Shown here one piece after another: positions 23,531 through 35,483 of a stretch of DNA of 64,000 nucleotides. The stretch comes from Cerioporus squamosus (Eukaryota > Basidiomycota > Agaricomycetes > Polyporales > Polyporaceae), in NCBI GenBank assembly GCA_022592435.1, contig JABYQS010000111.1:62001-126000 (forward strand), given 5' to 3'. Each line of letters opens with the position of its first letter. Positions within the stretch are counted from its first letter, which is position 1. The translations under genes and the position numbers were made by a program. The notes under the pieces are model-generated. The model ran no database searches. It saw only the letters and a list, made by a program, of their open reading frames with translations, and was not told the origin of the DNA.

Positions 23531-25975
23531 ATGTCCACCCTTACAACTCGAGTTCCACCGCGGCGGGTGGTCCGCGCACGCGATCTGTACGCCCTACCAG
23601 AGCAAGACAGCGAATTCATCGAATCTCTCGAGTTCAAGCAGCAATGCGTCATGATCAGGTCAAGGTTGAACCTGCCATGCGAAACAGAAGGTGCGCTGGA
23701 CATCCATTGTACAACCGATCTCGTCTTTTAATCATAACCACTGCGCCCTCACCAGAGGATGGCCATCCGAAGCCGATCAGCCGCACGACCGTCAAGCACG
23801 TACATGCCCGCTTTGAGGACATCTGCCGCCGGTTCGAATTCCTTTACGATAGAGCGGACGATCTAGAGCACTGGGGCGTTGTGAAAGCGCTTATATACGT
23901 CTTGGGCGAGCTCTGTCCCGACTCGGTCCTATGCGACATGTTCTTTGAACGCCGTAAGTCTGCGACACATCGTACAGTATTACCAATCGATACTTATGAG
24001 CACTCCAGTTCAGCTCTTCCCTAGACTCACGTGGCTCCTTCGAGGTCCTATCCGAGTCCCGTGGTACTTCCCACTTGAGCTCCTCTGCATGGTCGTCCGG
24101 CGTGGGAACGATTCGACTCGACTCGCTGTCGCACGACACGGAGATATCCTCCACGTCCTATTCCAATCGCACTTGAACAGCTTCCGTGCGGTAGAATTCA
24201 ACACCATGATTATCTCGCACGCCCTCGAAGCTGCGTTCACCGCCAAGCCGCTGGACACCGACCTTGTATCGTCCATACCGCTCCTTACACTGGCCGAAGA
24301 CATCGCCGGTGGCATGAGGATGCACAACCATGAAGAGAGGTTCACGTACCGCGGTGCAACGCATGGTCTCGTGGTACTCGGCATGGCACGCTTCCGACAT
24401 GGACTGGACGATCCCTCTCGGGGCATCCAGTATTCACTGAAATTCTTCGCTGCCCTGAGCAAGATTGGGGATCTCAGTATTCGTGCCCTCGCGCTCCGCG
24501 TCTTCTTCCCGCATAACTTCCTCGGCCACCTCTCGGGTCCCTCTGACCACGCCACTTCGGCCCAGGGAAGCTACCCGGGTCACCTACGCGAGCTACTGGA
24601 GCAACACGGATCCCCAGAATCGGAGGTGGATCAAATCCATGCCGCGAAGGATGCCTTCCGAGCGGCCTTGTCTGTTTTCATCCGTGACCAAGACCTCCCC
24701 CAGTTCGGGTCAGCGGTAGCCGACATTCTTAACCGAGGCTCTTTCGCCTTTGACGTGCTCAAGACCACCTTTTCCGCAGACGACGAGCTTCCGTATGCTT
24801 CTCTGGACGACTGCCTCCGCGATACTGTCAAGACACTTCGAGAGACAGGCGGCCCATCTGAGCAAGACATCGCGGATATCGTCGAACTCGGCCGCCTCAC
24901 GGTTGCCGACGCCCATGAGGAGCTCATTGCTGCGTCTCGTGCTGCTCTGGCCCGCAATCCCGAGCTCACGTTCGCCTGTATGGTGCTCAGTGGATCACTC
25001 GTTCACCGCGAAGATGGCCTCCGCCTCGCCGAGAGGGGCCTGGAATTTGCGGACAGCTCCCCGTACCTACGGCGCGAACTCCTCCTTACTGCAATGAACG
25101 ACTCCTTCCGGAGGGGTTGGACACTCCTGATCTGCGGAGACCTCGAGGATCCAGATAGACGTGCGTGGGGCAAGCAGAGCATTACAGCGGGTGCAAAGTA
25201 CATGGACGAGCTCCTGCAGGAATGCGCAATGCCGCTTGACTCTCCCGACCTCTGGCTCGCGCTCAGCTGGAAATTCATGCATGCCATCTTTACTGCGGAC
25301 GCTGATCTTGAAACGGTCATAGCAAGCCTCAAGGTGAGTTAGAGCATCCGTCTGGAAAGTCATAGACTGACCATTTGCCACTTTGTCCAGAGCACCCTGC
25401 TTCCACGCCTCGAGGCATGCGAGTCCCTCCTGGAGGCCCGCGGCTACGACGTGAAGGGGAGTGCCGTGCGGCAGGGCCGCGAGGCGTACCTCGCTCACCT
25501 CGCAGACCTCCCATCAAACTTCACGAACTACAGCGACTGGATCGACAGATTCGATACGTACACGAAGGACTTCCGCGCGCCGTACGATAACCCGACACCA
25601 GGCGCGGAGAAGGAAGACATCCTCTACACGCACTGGTGGAACGTTGCAGAGAATGAGCTGGTCCCAGCGACGACGCACGGCCCTTTGCTATGCGCGTGTC
25701 GATCCAGCCGCGAAATGTGGGCGGGTTCGGTCGTCCTGGGGAGATGCAACTGGTGCCGCAAGCCGAGCGCGATCTTGAAGCAATGTGCTCGCTGCAGGGA
25801 TGCGTTGTGCGTGTGTTCTCAGTTACTGCTGCATCGATGTGGGCATGCTTATATTGACTTCTCATTTCTCAGGTATTGTGATGGGAAGTGCCAGAGGCAG
25901 GACTGGCCGCGGCATAAGGACCGGTGCCGGCGCATACTCGACTCGGACGAGTCTACCGCGGTTCAAGCCGTGTAA
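23531..25975 (+). CDS. MYND-finger helical-repeat protein, intact
   Basis: Five exons (23531-23690, 23756-23953, 24009-25333, 25391-25806, 25873-25975) join in phase to 733 residues. This is the only full-length member in the window without a lesion. The N-terminal half matches the other members (HARFEDICRRFEFLYDRAD, then MVVRRGNDSTRLAVARHGDI); the middle has the TPR-like AALARNPELTFACMVLSGS and AERGLEF; the C-terminus has a complete MYND finger, CNWCRKPSAILKQCARC then YCDGKCQRQDWPRHKDRC, split by the last intron just before YC as in its relatives. MYND fingers mediate protein-protein contact; no SET domain is present, so this is not a SMYD methyltransferase. Its biological role is unknown. 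It serves as the reference when judging damage in the other copies. Confidence 0.88.
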
Positions 25976-26150
25976 TCACAATGTTTTATACTCCCTGTAG
26001 TAGTACCCCTCTGTATAGTAGATGTGTATGGTATGGCCCGACCTCAGGCATCTAACTGATTGTCTGTCGGCCCGTTGAAATGTGTCGAGCAGCCGACTGG
26101 TGCCATGTTCCGCTCCGTCATGGCGAGCCGGTTGTCGGCGGTGCACGACT

Positions 26151-28468
26151 TCATTGAAGCTGATCCTGTTGGCACTTGCTCCGATGTTTGGGCCAATGTG
26201 CGGTCTGACAGGTCACATCGCAATACCTGCTCAAGGAAGTCAGCTCGACTTAGCAAGCGAACTGGTGACGTTGGGTCTTACCATGCATTTGCGCACCCAC
26301 CGCATCTCCTCGCTAATGCGGTGGCCTGCGAACACCAGAAGCACTGATACAGCGTAACCGAAGACTTCACCGTATCGATTTCCACGCGCGGGTTGTCTTC
26401 GCACCCGCGGCAGGTACACTGAAGCGGGCCCCGGGTGACGAGCAGACCAATTGTCGAGGCCGCCACGCCTTCCAACCAGTCGGCCCATGGGGGCGAGTGT
26501 TCGTCGCTTGGAGACCAGTGGGCAGCGCTCTCCCGGGGAATATGAGCCGTACGTGTCTTATCGAGCGCGTCGAGCGCCGTCACAAAGCCTGACGACAGCT
26601 TCTTGACCCCGGTGCGGAAGTGCTGCGCGAGGGCTTGATACCCCTTGGTTGTGTGCGTCTCCTCGACCGGATACTCGATCCTCTGCAGCTCCGCATGAGA
26701 GCGCACAAGGAGGGTCAACATTGGCTGCAATCTCGCCTTCAGTAATCGGGGAACCGAGAAATGCGCAAGCCCATACCTTCAGTTCCGCAAGATCCTCACT
26801 GAGGACTGGTCCTCTCAATACGAGCATACATGTGATGTAGCAGTCGATGATCCGAGGAAGGTCTCGTGAATCTGGGGGAGCTCTCGATAGGAACGCCTCT
26901 GCGTACTTCAGCTGGGCTTCGAGGTACTGTACTCCTCCGCAGCCCTCCGCCTCTGCCAATGCGACGGAGAGGCGCTGAGAAGTAGGTTCCACGCCTTCAA
27001 GCCAGACACTTCCATCGCATTCACCAGCAGTTGGCGCCGCCAGAAGCGAGAAACATCCTTCAACTCTGCGCCTCGTATTGCAACCTGGAAGGATGCTTCG
27101 CGATCCTGAGATGTCGTGCAGAAGGCCAAGTGCGCGTGGACATGCTTGGGGTTCCGCGCCATGACCTCCTGGGCGCGGCTCGCGGCCAGCTCCGTGGAAT
27201 CGGTACCCAAGAGGTATTCCAGCTCTAAGACGTCTGCATCATCGAGCTCGCCATGTTGGCGCAACAACGCGGCGGCTGCAGGAAGACACTCCTCCCAGTT
27301 CTTGAACGGAAGCTGCGCATTTTTGAGGTCATCGGGCGTCGGGGCGAAGCCGTCGACATACAGATATTGCGCTTCTTGAAGAATGCTGACCATGGACCTG
27401 CCGAACTTCAGGAGATCCCGGTCTTCGAGATATCCCACGTTGTGACTACGAAGTGTTGCGAGCTTCTCTCCATCTGGCAATACTCGTGCAACGCGGTTTG
27501 CTCAGTGTGGGGGATAGAGCTTGAGGTCTGCGGATCGGAGTCGGAGAAACCGTCTACTGGCAGGTGAGAGAATAGCCACAGAGCGACACAGCGCAGACTG
27601 ATGTCAGGGCTGCGGATGAGGACGGCAAGCAGCTCCAGGATGGTGGTGGCTTCTTCTAGGCGATCCGGGAGTGCGGTGAATATCTCAGCACCCAACATGA
27701 GGATCGGCAGAGCGTGCATGACCGTGCGAGGCGAGGGCGTCGGAGGGGCGAGGAGTAGTTCCGTTGTAGTCGAAAAAATGGAGGGAAGAGGGATCTCTCG
27801 CATCATGCCCGGAACTGTCCTCTCGCTGAAAAGCTGTGGCTCAAAGCAATGTGCCAAAGTCACCACAGCGTGTTCGATTACGACTGGATACTAGTAGCGC
27901 CATATCGACATCGCATAGACCAGCTGCGCTGCACCACGCAGAATCTAGTTTCTGACAGCGTCATCGCCGTACTGCGAAATCAGAGAGAGGGATACAAAGG
28001 CGCGAGGAACGTCTGTAGGACTGCTGAGGACATTCAGAATTTTTGGAAGAACCCCTGGAAAAGAGTGCGATGAGCCAAGGGCAGGTCCCGTACAAGCCAC
28101 ACGCACCACTCTCAATCAGCCTCTGACAGATGATGGCGTCAGGGCACAATCTGCACCAGATATTCATGATTGCGTCAACGATGTGCATGTTGTGACGAGT
28201 ACGAGCGGCGTCGAAGATCTCGTTCAGGTTCTGGGCAAGCTCCGGGAACCGGCGATGTACCCTTCGGAGTCCACTGCGCCTACTCAAGTCTGCCAAAGGT
28301 CTCAGCAAACACTTTCCGTTCTTGTGATGAGTACCCACTGGGAATCCGCAGGAGTTCAAACGTCTTGTCGATGGCTTCTTTCGGGGTCAACCCGGTAGCC
28401 TTGCTGGTACGCAGCCAACTGTACAGATCGCGCGAGCCTCTCTATTGGAGATTTTGTGGGCGAGACAT
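26151..28468 (-). pseudogene. MYND-family pseudogene
   Basis: The whole family layout can be followed on the minus strand, from the start at 28468 to a complete MYND finger (CFWCSQATALARRCGGC, then YCDVTCQTAHW) ending at the TGA at 26151. The frame is broken repeatedly: TAG as codon 9 (28442-28444), TAG at 27945-27947 and at 27891-27893 within the region that reads GDDAVR...ILRGAAQLVYAMSIWRY, and frameshifts near 27465 and 26965. Splice sites and the finger are still well preserved, so loss of function is fairly recent. It converges on the intact gene ending at 25975. Confidence 0.85.
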
Positions 28469-28569
28469 CTTGATACGACTATCCAAAGCGATCCAAGCCC
28501 AGTATCAACTCGAGAGTAGTGCCACTGGTAGGATCCAGGTAGGATCGTCGCGCCGGGTGGTGGTGGAAG

Positions 28570-28592
28570 GTGCGAAAAACGCGATGTGTCAC
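28570..28592 (-). promoter_or_regulatory. CGCGTTTT promoter element of the MYND family
   Basis: About 100 nt upstream of the pseudogene start, reading GTGACACATCGCGTTTTTCGCAC on the gene's strand with an ACGCGT core (MluI-box-like) next to it at about 28598-28605. A segment of about 90 bp around it matches 31800-31890. Confidence 0.5.
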
Positions 28593-28967
28593 ACGTTACG
28601 CGTCGCGTCGCAACACGTCGACCGTGACAACAGGCGCGACTGCTTCAACTTGTTTCATCCTCCTCCTCGACTAGAATTTGTCGCAACCCCACTGATAAGG
28701 ATACTTGGTAGGTGGTGATACTGATCCGTGCGACTCGTATAAGATAGAGCCGTCGACAGAGTCCGCTCGGAGGCTCCCATGACCTTCATAGTAGGCAGTC
28801 TACTTTCGCATCGTAGATATGATGTTCATCGTCGTCGCTCGTGTTGCTTCATTATACGTGTATATACAATTCCCTACTATTGTGATTGGCATGACAGACA
28901 TGTTCACTTGTTCATCGTCACGGTATCAGTTCCGAGTCCTCAACAGACTGCCCGAACCAACGCTCAG

Positions 28968-31133
28968 TTAACGACGCACTACTTGACATGCAGGACAGCA
29001 GGGACCGCGCATCAGGAGCGCAGCGGGGCTATCACAACGCTTGCACAATTGACCGCCCCGTTTCAGCTCGTACCAGTCGCGCACCAACCGCTCGCCCGGG
29101 CCTTGGCTGCCTTCAATGAGGTTGTCGACGTGATTTACGACCTCTGTCCAAGGCTCCTGTTCTTGGGAACCGCAATGGACATCGTAGAATGGAGTGTACT
29201 GCTTCCACGCGTCCTCCAGGGGAGGAGGATCCGTCGGAAAATCGATTCTTAGGAGATATGCCTGCAACAAACCCAGAAGTCGTCATTAGCACGGCCGTAG
29301 CCATCGCGCGCGTCGATGTTGATTGTCGTAACTCACCTTTGTGTCTTCCGGGATCTTCGTTCCATAGAGAGCCACACTGAGGAGGATATACCAGACCAGA
29401 TGGGTGAGCGACTCGGACGTCTTCTTCTGGACTTCGTTCTCATTGTCGAGCCTTGTGCCGAATATCTCCTCCATGTCATGGTGCGCCGAAGAGATGAACG
29501 CCGCTGCGATCTGTGCGCTCGACCCTACATCGCTGAGGTTCGCTCTACGGATCAACCGCAGACCTTGCTCCCAAGCGTGCAATGAAGCGCGCCGCAAGAG
29601 CCAGTCGCGCAGTACATGAGGGCGGTCCGTGTTGCAGTCAGGCAGCGCCCCGGAGATGAGCCCCTCCTTTGCGGCGATGAGACCTTGATTGCACTCAGGG
29701 AAGAGACTGAGGACGCAGTGCACGTAGGCACAGTCCGGATGGTCCCCGACGGCCTTCCACGCTTGTTTCCATAAGTCTGCGAAGTTGCCCATCACCAGAG
29801 AGGCAAACAATCGTAAGATTGTAGCCGCCTCAGGATCAAAATCGTCGTCCAGCGCATCCACGACGGAAGGCATGACGCCTTCGAGCCAAGACCGGTAGTC
29901 GTCCTCCGATGTGTCGTTCATAATAACATCGTCCGGCTCTTCCCAGTCAGGCTCGACCTGCATGCTCTCCGCCAGTGCGATCGCGAAGGCGCGCCAGTCG
30001 GTCTCGGCGCCCCTATAGTGCTCCCAGACCTCGCGCAACTTGAACTCGGTCGGCCAGGCCTTGAAGAAGGCTCCAAAGGGAGAGTCGTAGGAGTCCTGCC
30101 AGGCCATGCTGTTATGCTCCCTGGCGAGCCGCTCATGACGAACAACCTGACGACGTCCGTCAATCATGTACCGGCCGCGATCATGGAGCTTGTCGAGCGG
30201 CCGGAGAGCCAACAGGGCCGCCACTGCGAGACAACGGACGCTGAGGATCCGGCTTTTCGAGAACGCCATGAGGATAGGAAGCAGCTCGACCTCCACACCG
30301 TGCTCGTCCTCGTCGGTGTCAGCTTTCGCCATCCGCAAAGAGAGACGATAGAAGTCGAAGATGTCGGGCAAGAGTGAGGGCAACGTCGCCGGTCGGTCCC
30401 GAAGTGTGCTCATGAGGAGCTCGTGCGCCGTTCGGTACGCCTCGGTCGCACGCGCGTCTTGCCCTGAATTGTGGCTAATGAGGATGAGCTCACTGGCTGC
30501 TCGGGCAATCGACGCCGGGGTGAAGTCTGCATCCGGATGTTGAGCCAAGAGCAGGATCGTGTTCTCCAGGATCTCGCGAAAGTCGCAGCCTTCCTTCCGC
30601 GCAAGGGAGCAGAGCGTGTCGCAAGTCAATCTGCGAGACTTGGGGCATAGTAGGAGCGCACGAAGTCTTGCCTGACAGACTGCGAAAAGGGTTCGTCGTC
30701 AGCCTGCTCTTGTACGAATGAGAACAATGTGTGCCAAGTACCTGAGTCCTGGAACCACTCGTTGAGCAAAGGGAGGGGGCAGAGTGCGCAATATATTGCG
30801 AATCCGCCAGCCTTGATTACGTCGGGATCCGCTGGGGGTTCAGAAGCAAACAACACCGTGTCCGATGGCAGGCCACGCAACGCGCGCGTTAGCCGGTACT
30901 CGTAGTATCTGAATGTTGGATATCCTCTGGGGTCACCTGCTACTGTTGCATCACACCTTCAATAACAAATAACGGAGACGAGAACACAGACACGTACCCC
31001 ACCCGGAGAGATTCCACAGAATACGATCTTCAGCGTCTTGATAGCTGGCCGACTGGCCAACGTCAATCAATAATCGATCGAAAAAGTCATGAGACAAGTT
31101 GAAGAAAGGTTGTAGAGCGGTGTTCTGCTGCAT
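28968..31133 (-). CDS. MYND-related helical-repeat protein, subfamily B, half finger
   Basis: Four minus-strand exons (30998-31133, 30742-30924, 29337-30679, 28968-29261) join in phase to 651 residues. The protein is not closely similar to the main MYND genes but keeps their plan: N-terminal exon phases, a body with SVRCLAVAALLAL, a TPR-like stretch HPDCAYVHCVLSLFPEC and a C-terminal Cys cluster. That cluster reads CKRCDSPAALLMRGPCCPAC and stops, so the second half of a MYND finger (YC...C...H...C) is missing. The partner of the same subfamily lies at 57646-59791. The start ATG at 31133 is chosen because that member begins the same way (MQ). The acceptor at 30925-30927 is the least certain junction. 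Function unknown. Confidence 0.78.
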
Positions 31134-31799
31134 TTCGTGCAGGATGAGCGAGCATTGCAGCGCCGCCAGCAACGCTGCCCATATAAACTGCGCCGAGATA
31201 AGCGCAGATGGTCATCAAATCGGTGGTCGTTGTAATGCATTCGATTTGTGTAACAACGGACATTGTTTGACTGCTGACTGACTGGGGGATGGAGGCGTCA
31301 GTACAATGTGCATCTGAGATGTGGCGTACTCGAAGTAGAAACAAGATACAACACTGCTGCGAACATATCCCCGCGAGCAGGCTCACATCCCAAGACAAGC
31401 CTATCGCAAACCATGCACGCGATCCTGACAAAGGAGACTCAGAAGAAAACATACCTCTTTAGCGCGAGGTCTCCAGCTGGGCGGCGTGCTCCAGCCTGAG
31501 TACAAGGCAGCCCGACCCCAACCCGACCCGGTCCGTCACAAGGCCCACTGGATTGACAGACAACACCCATCTCCGCCCTAGCTTTCTTGCTCCGGATCCA
31601 CTTGTCGCTACTTCTCTTGCCTGTTCCGATAGCGGATACGCCGGGGTGCAGAGCGAGTCCAAATGGTCCATACGCAGGGCTGTGTCGTACAGTGCAGAGC
31701 CGGGCAAGGCTGTGGTCGGACGAATAGCTACAGAGCGGAGAGCACAAAAGCTAGCGTAATGTTGGAAAATATGTGACGATATCCGGTACTGCTGGACGG
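31134..31799. other. Upstream region, no gene seen
   Basis: Flank of the subfamily B gene. Open frames are short and lack motifs. Confidence 0.4.
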
Positions 31800-31890
31800 T
31801 CGTCGCGCACGGGTGGTGGCTGGTAGTGTTGGAAGGTGCGAAAACGCGATGCGTCACGTCGCGTCGCCAACGCGTCGACCGTGACAGGCG
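31800..31890 (-). promoter_or_regulatory. Copy of the MYND-family promoter element
   Basis: The core at 31836-31857 reads GTGACGCATCGCGTTTTCGCAC on the minus strand, with GACGCGTTGG nearby. The surrounding 90 bp match the segment at about 28535-28640. It now lies 0.67 kb upstream of the subfamily B gene and just downstream of the partial copy at 32090, so it may be a leftover of a duplication. Confidence 0.45.
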
Positions 31891-32089
31891 CTCTCGCTGC
31901 TCCTCCACCCAACTGCGCTAGGTCCCACTCGAACAGTTATAGAACCAAACCCCCGGCTGAATTGCAAGATCATGGAGATTCATACCCCTTCGTGCCGTCC
32001 GTATGATACATTGGAGAAAGCAAGACATGTAAGCCCGTTATCGTCTACTCGTTGTCCACCTGGGCTCCGAATCTTCCAATCACCCATCC

Positions 32090-33220
32090 CGAGGCTTGCA
32101 CTCGTTTCTGTGGTCTGCCCAGTGGGATTTCTGACATCCACCATCGCAGTATCTACGGACGATTGCATGAGTAAGCACGATACCTCAATGACACCAAGAT
32201 CAGAACTCACCTCGTCTTCCCACAGCCGCCACATCGGCGCTCGGATTACCGCACCACGAACATCTGTACAACTCGTAGCTGCTGGTTTCAGCGGGCATCT
32301 TCTCTCCCTGTTCGTGCGTACCGCATGCATGTTGGTCGTGGTCCGCATGTTCGTCATTGTCGATGCTGACATTCCCGAGCCAGTCGGACACGTCGTCGTC
32401 CGATAGCGAGGAGGACGCACGCGGAGCTTCCCCCGTGCTGCCGCGTCTGTCGAGCTTGTCGAAGCGTTAAATCAGGGCTCCCCCCTCCTTCGCGGCGGGC
32501 GTGTAAAGGGTGAGAACCAGCTCGCGCGTGAGATTGAGCTGTGTACGCTTCACCGAGTGGCCGACGAAGTTCATGAAGTCCCGAGACGTCTTGATCTTTC
32601 TGCGCGCCGGCTATTCGACGACAGGTGAGTTCGTTTGGCAGTTATTCAGCAAGCTGAACCAAAGACTCACATCCACCTCGCGCAGATCCTCGCTGAGCGC
32701 TGGCCCTCGGATGAGCATGTTAGCAAGACATACCAGCCGATCATGCCCAGCATATGACGCGTATCCGGCGGTGCTTCGGAGATGAAGGTCTTCGCGTCCT
32801 CCCAAGCGGACGTGAGAAATGCCGTCCCCTCGGCACGAGCTGCCATGTCGTCCTCCCTAGCCAGTTGCAGGATCCGCAATCCGCATTCTCCAGCATGGCA
32901 CGTCGCCCGCCAGAGTATTTGAATCCGAACGAAGGGCGTAATCTTCGGACACTTCAAACCCTTCTTCACCGCACGGAGACCGTCCTCGATGTTCGCGCCC
33001 ATGCTGACGATGTAGTTAGCGTCCGCAAGCCGCGGATTCCGGTGGATGGCAGCGTATCCCAGCGCGATGACCTCCGGAAGCCGCTGGCGGATGAAAGAAC
33101 TTCATGTCGAGAATGTCGGCTGCGTCCAAGTCCTCCTTGCACCCCTTTGCTCAGGGGGCCTTCGCGCAAAAGCAGCAGCGCATCGATCCACCGTCGCCAT
33201 ACCTGAGCGGGCCATCCACA
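32090..33220 (-). pseudogene. Partial copy of the 60-62 kb MYND gene
   Basis: On the minus strand this region repeats the last part of the gene at 60028-62433 at high identity: KAVKKGL-type TPR segment, KITPFVR, EAPPDTRHMLGMIGWYVLL, then the acidic linker WLGNVSID and the finger start YRCSWCGNPSA. Lesions include the TAA in CTGATTTAACGCTTCGAC (shared with the other copy), a 10-bp deletion inside the MYND finger after CGNPSA, and frame breaks upstream. The 5' half of the gene is absent or unrecognisable above about 33220. Confidence 0.8.
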
Positions 33221-33668
33221 GCCAATACTCGCCAACTGTCGCGGGTCGCGGCGTGTCCGATCACGTCGAGACTCGAGTCCACGTTCTTCCGCGTTGTCCT
33301 GCTCGGGCTGCAAGCTATTTGTGAAGGTACTGACGGTGAGCCTATAGTGTACCTCCGCAAGCCACGCAGTCGGGGCAAATTTTTCCGCCAACGTGCCTTC
33401 TGGAAGTACGGAATAGCTGTGGGATGGGCTCACACCAAGGGCGCCACAGGTCCGCCACTACATCATCAGCCCGAGCGCACCATGCTCGAGCTCGGGCTGG
33501 TCGGTCGCGGGGCCGCTCGCGGCGAGCGTGGAATGCACGCAACGCTCTTGTTGTTACCCTCACGGAGACAATAGAGGCTAGAGTGGTCACCATCCTATCA
33601 TCATCCCGAGCAGTCTGGTTACTCCGCGAATTGTGCTTTTGTGAATAGCTGCACCTACAGGGTACACA
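33221..33668. other. Intergenic, no gene seen
   Basis: Lies between the truncated MYND copy and the Ser/Thr-rich gene. The minus-strand frame at 33342-33752 is Arg-rich and without features. Confidence 0.4.
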
Positions 33669-33676
33669 TATAAATA
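33669..33676 (+). promoter_or_regulatory. TATA box of the first Ser/Thr-rich gene
   Basis: TATAAATA, 82 nt before the ATG at 33758. Confidence 0.55.
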
Positions 33677-33757
33677 CCACGGTTAGCGTACGAGAGGCGG
33701 TCAACATAGCATAACCACTCACCATTCTCCCTCCTCGCGCATCGAGAGACACGTAAG

Positions 33758-34960
33758 ATGAAGAGAATTAAGATATTTCCCACCTGCCTCGCGCTTTGTG
33801 CAGCGGCGCTGCACGGTGTGGCGGCAGCAGACTCCTTCATCACATATCCCGACAAAACCACCGTCTGGAACGAGACTTCGCACAACGTAGTCTGGTAAGG
33901 CGTGGTTCACCAGAGACGCATGTCGGGGTACCCATTGACGGCGTGCCGCGCTCCATCTAGGAACACTTCGAGGATCGCTCCCGGGTTCCTCGACGACGCT
34001 ATCATTCAGCTTCACCACAGCGACTTCGAGTCACCGAGTGCGTGGAGGTGCCGCCTGAACACTCACGAGAACACCTAGGCTGACGCATCAGCTGACAGAG
34101 ACTCTCGCGACCAACGTGAACGTCTCGCAGCGTCACAGGTTGGTACAACTGCCTGCGGTCAACAGCTCTGCCCAGTACCAGATCGCTTGTAAGTGATCGC
34201 ACGGATATACTAGTACGGTAATGGCGTCCACTCACCTAATGATTCACGCGCAGTGATCATCCACTATCCGGCGGGCGATTCGCAAACAACGAGCGGCGCA
34301 GCGACGACGACGGGAACAAACGCCTCCGCCACTGCGTCGTCCACGCCAACCGATGCCTCCGCCACTGCGATGAGCAGCTCGGAAACTACAGCGAGCAGCA
34401 CGCCTTCCTCCGCGTCTACTGTCGGAAATCCAATGCAGGGCATGCGGAAGAAGAAAAGGCACGCTGACCAGTCGGTCCCGTACCGTCCTCCTCGCGCGGA
34501 CAGCACAACAATCTCAGGTTCCACTTCCTCCATGACGAGCACCCCCACATCCTCGCCGTCCTCGCCGTCCTCATTGAGCGAGTCCGCGACCCCAACCGTA
34601 GGTTGTGTGACCTCCTTCCTGACTTCCTTCGCGACGGGCGCGTCTTCAGGGTCTGCCTCGATAGCGTCCTCCACGGTGTCGTCTTCCGGGTCCACCGAGA
34701 GCGGTTCCGAGCAGCCCGCCACAGCATCGTCAGGGACTGAGAGTAGCGCGCCGACAAGCAGCAGCACCTCCGCAGAAGGATCCGGTACAACCGGTGGATA
34801 CGTCCCTTCGGCCGGCTCGAGCGCATCAGGGCAGGGACAGAGTGGGGAAGGGAGTGGGAGCACGACCGGTGCTTCGACGACGAGCTCCGCGCCGGCGCAG
34901 AGGACGACTTCCACCACCATGTTGTCAGAGTTCTTCACCATTCGCCTAGTGGCGTCGTGA
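33758..34960 (+). CDS. Secreted Kre9-like protein with mucin-like tail
   Basis: Four exons (33758-33894, 33961-34037, 34099-34188, 34254-34960) join in phase to 336 residues. A signal peptide (CLALCAAALHGVAAA) leads into a Kre9-like domain: FITYPDKTTVWNETSHNVVW, then PGFLDDAIIQLHHSD, TLATNVNVSQRHRLVQLP and YQIALIIHYPAGDS. From about residue 105 the protein is almost all Ser, Thr, Ala, Gly and Pro, a heavily O-glycosylated stalk, interrupted by a basic patch (GMRKKKRHADQS). The end is not a clear GPI signal. Such proteins are typical of fungal cell walls; no enzyme activity is implied. It has a tandem paralogue at 35484-36769 with the same exon lengths (77 and 90 nt). Confidence 0.85.
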
Positions 34961-35483
34961 GGTCCTATTGGGAGGGAGGCCCAGGACGCTAGATGATTCG
35001 TATTATGTAGAGTACATACCATTGCGGTACGTCACAATGACTTATTGCCGGTGTGCATGCGCATACATGTCAGAACGAAAGACATGGTGGCGGGAGTGAA
35101 ACAGTTCGACAGCATTCAATAGGCAGATCGCTTAGAGGACGAGTTGTCCTTGATTCGGAGGGGTGGTGCTATCGTCCATCGTGAGGTCCGTTGAGGCGCC
35201 GCAGGTGATATCCGGCTGTGATGCGAAGACTTCGAAGTACAAGTTGTTCATAGGTCTTGCTCCTGCGATGAATGGAGAAGGGGACAACGGGTGAATACTG
35301 TGAGTCAGTCTATATGTGACAACAATAAGCAGACGACCGACCTAGCGACGAATGGAGCCCATAGCTCGTACCGGGCAGCTCGGAGAGAGCACCCAGACGA
35401 GACATAAAGAGAGCAGCTGCAAGAGTACGCTCAGCGTACGCGCGTGTTTGTATAGACTCCACCCACTCACCGTCTCCTCGAGG
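34961..35483. other. Intergenic between tandem paralogues
   Basis: 3' flank of one Ser/Thr-rich gene and promoter of the next. No gene seen. Confidence 0.4.
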
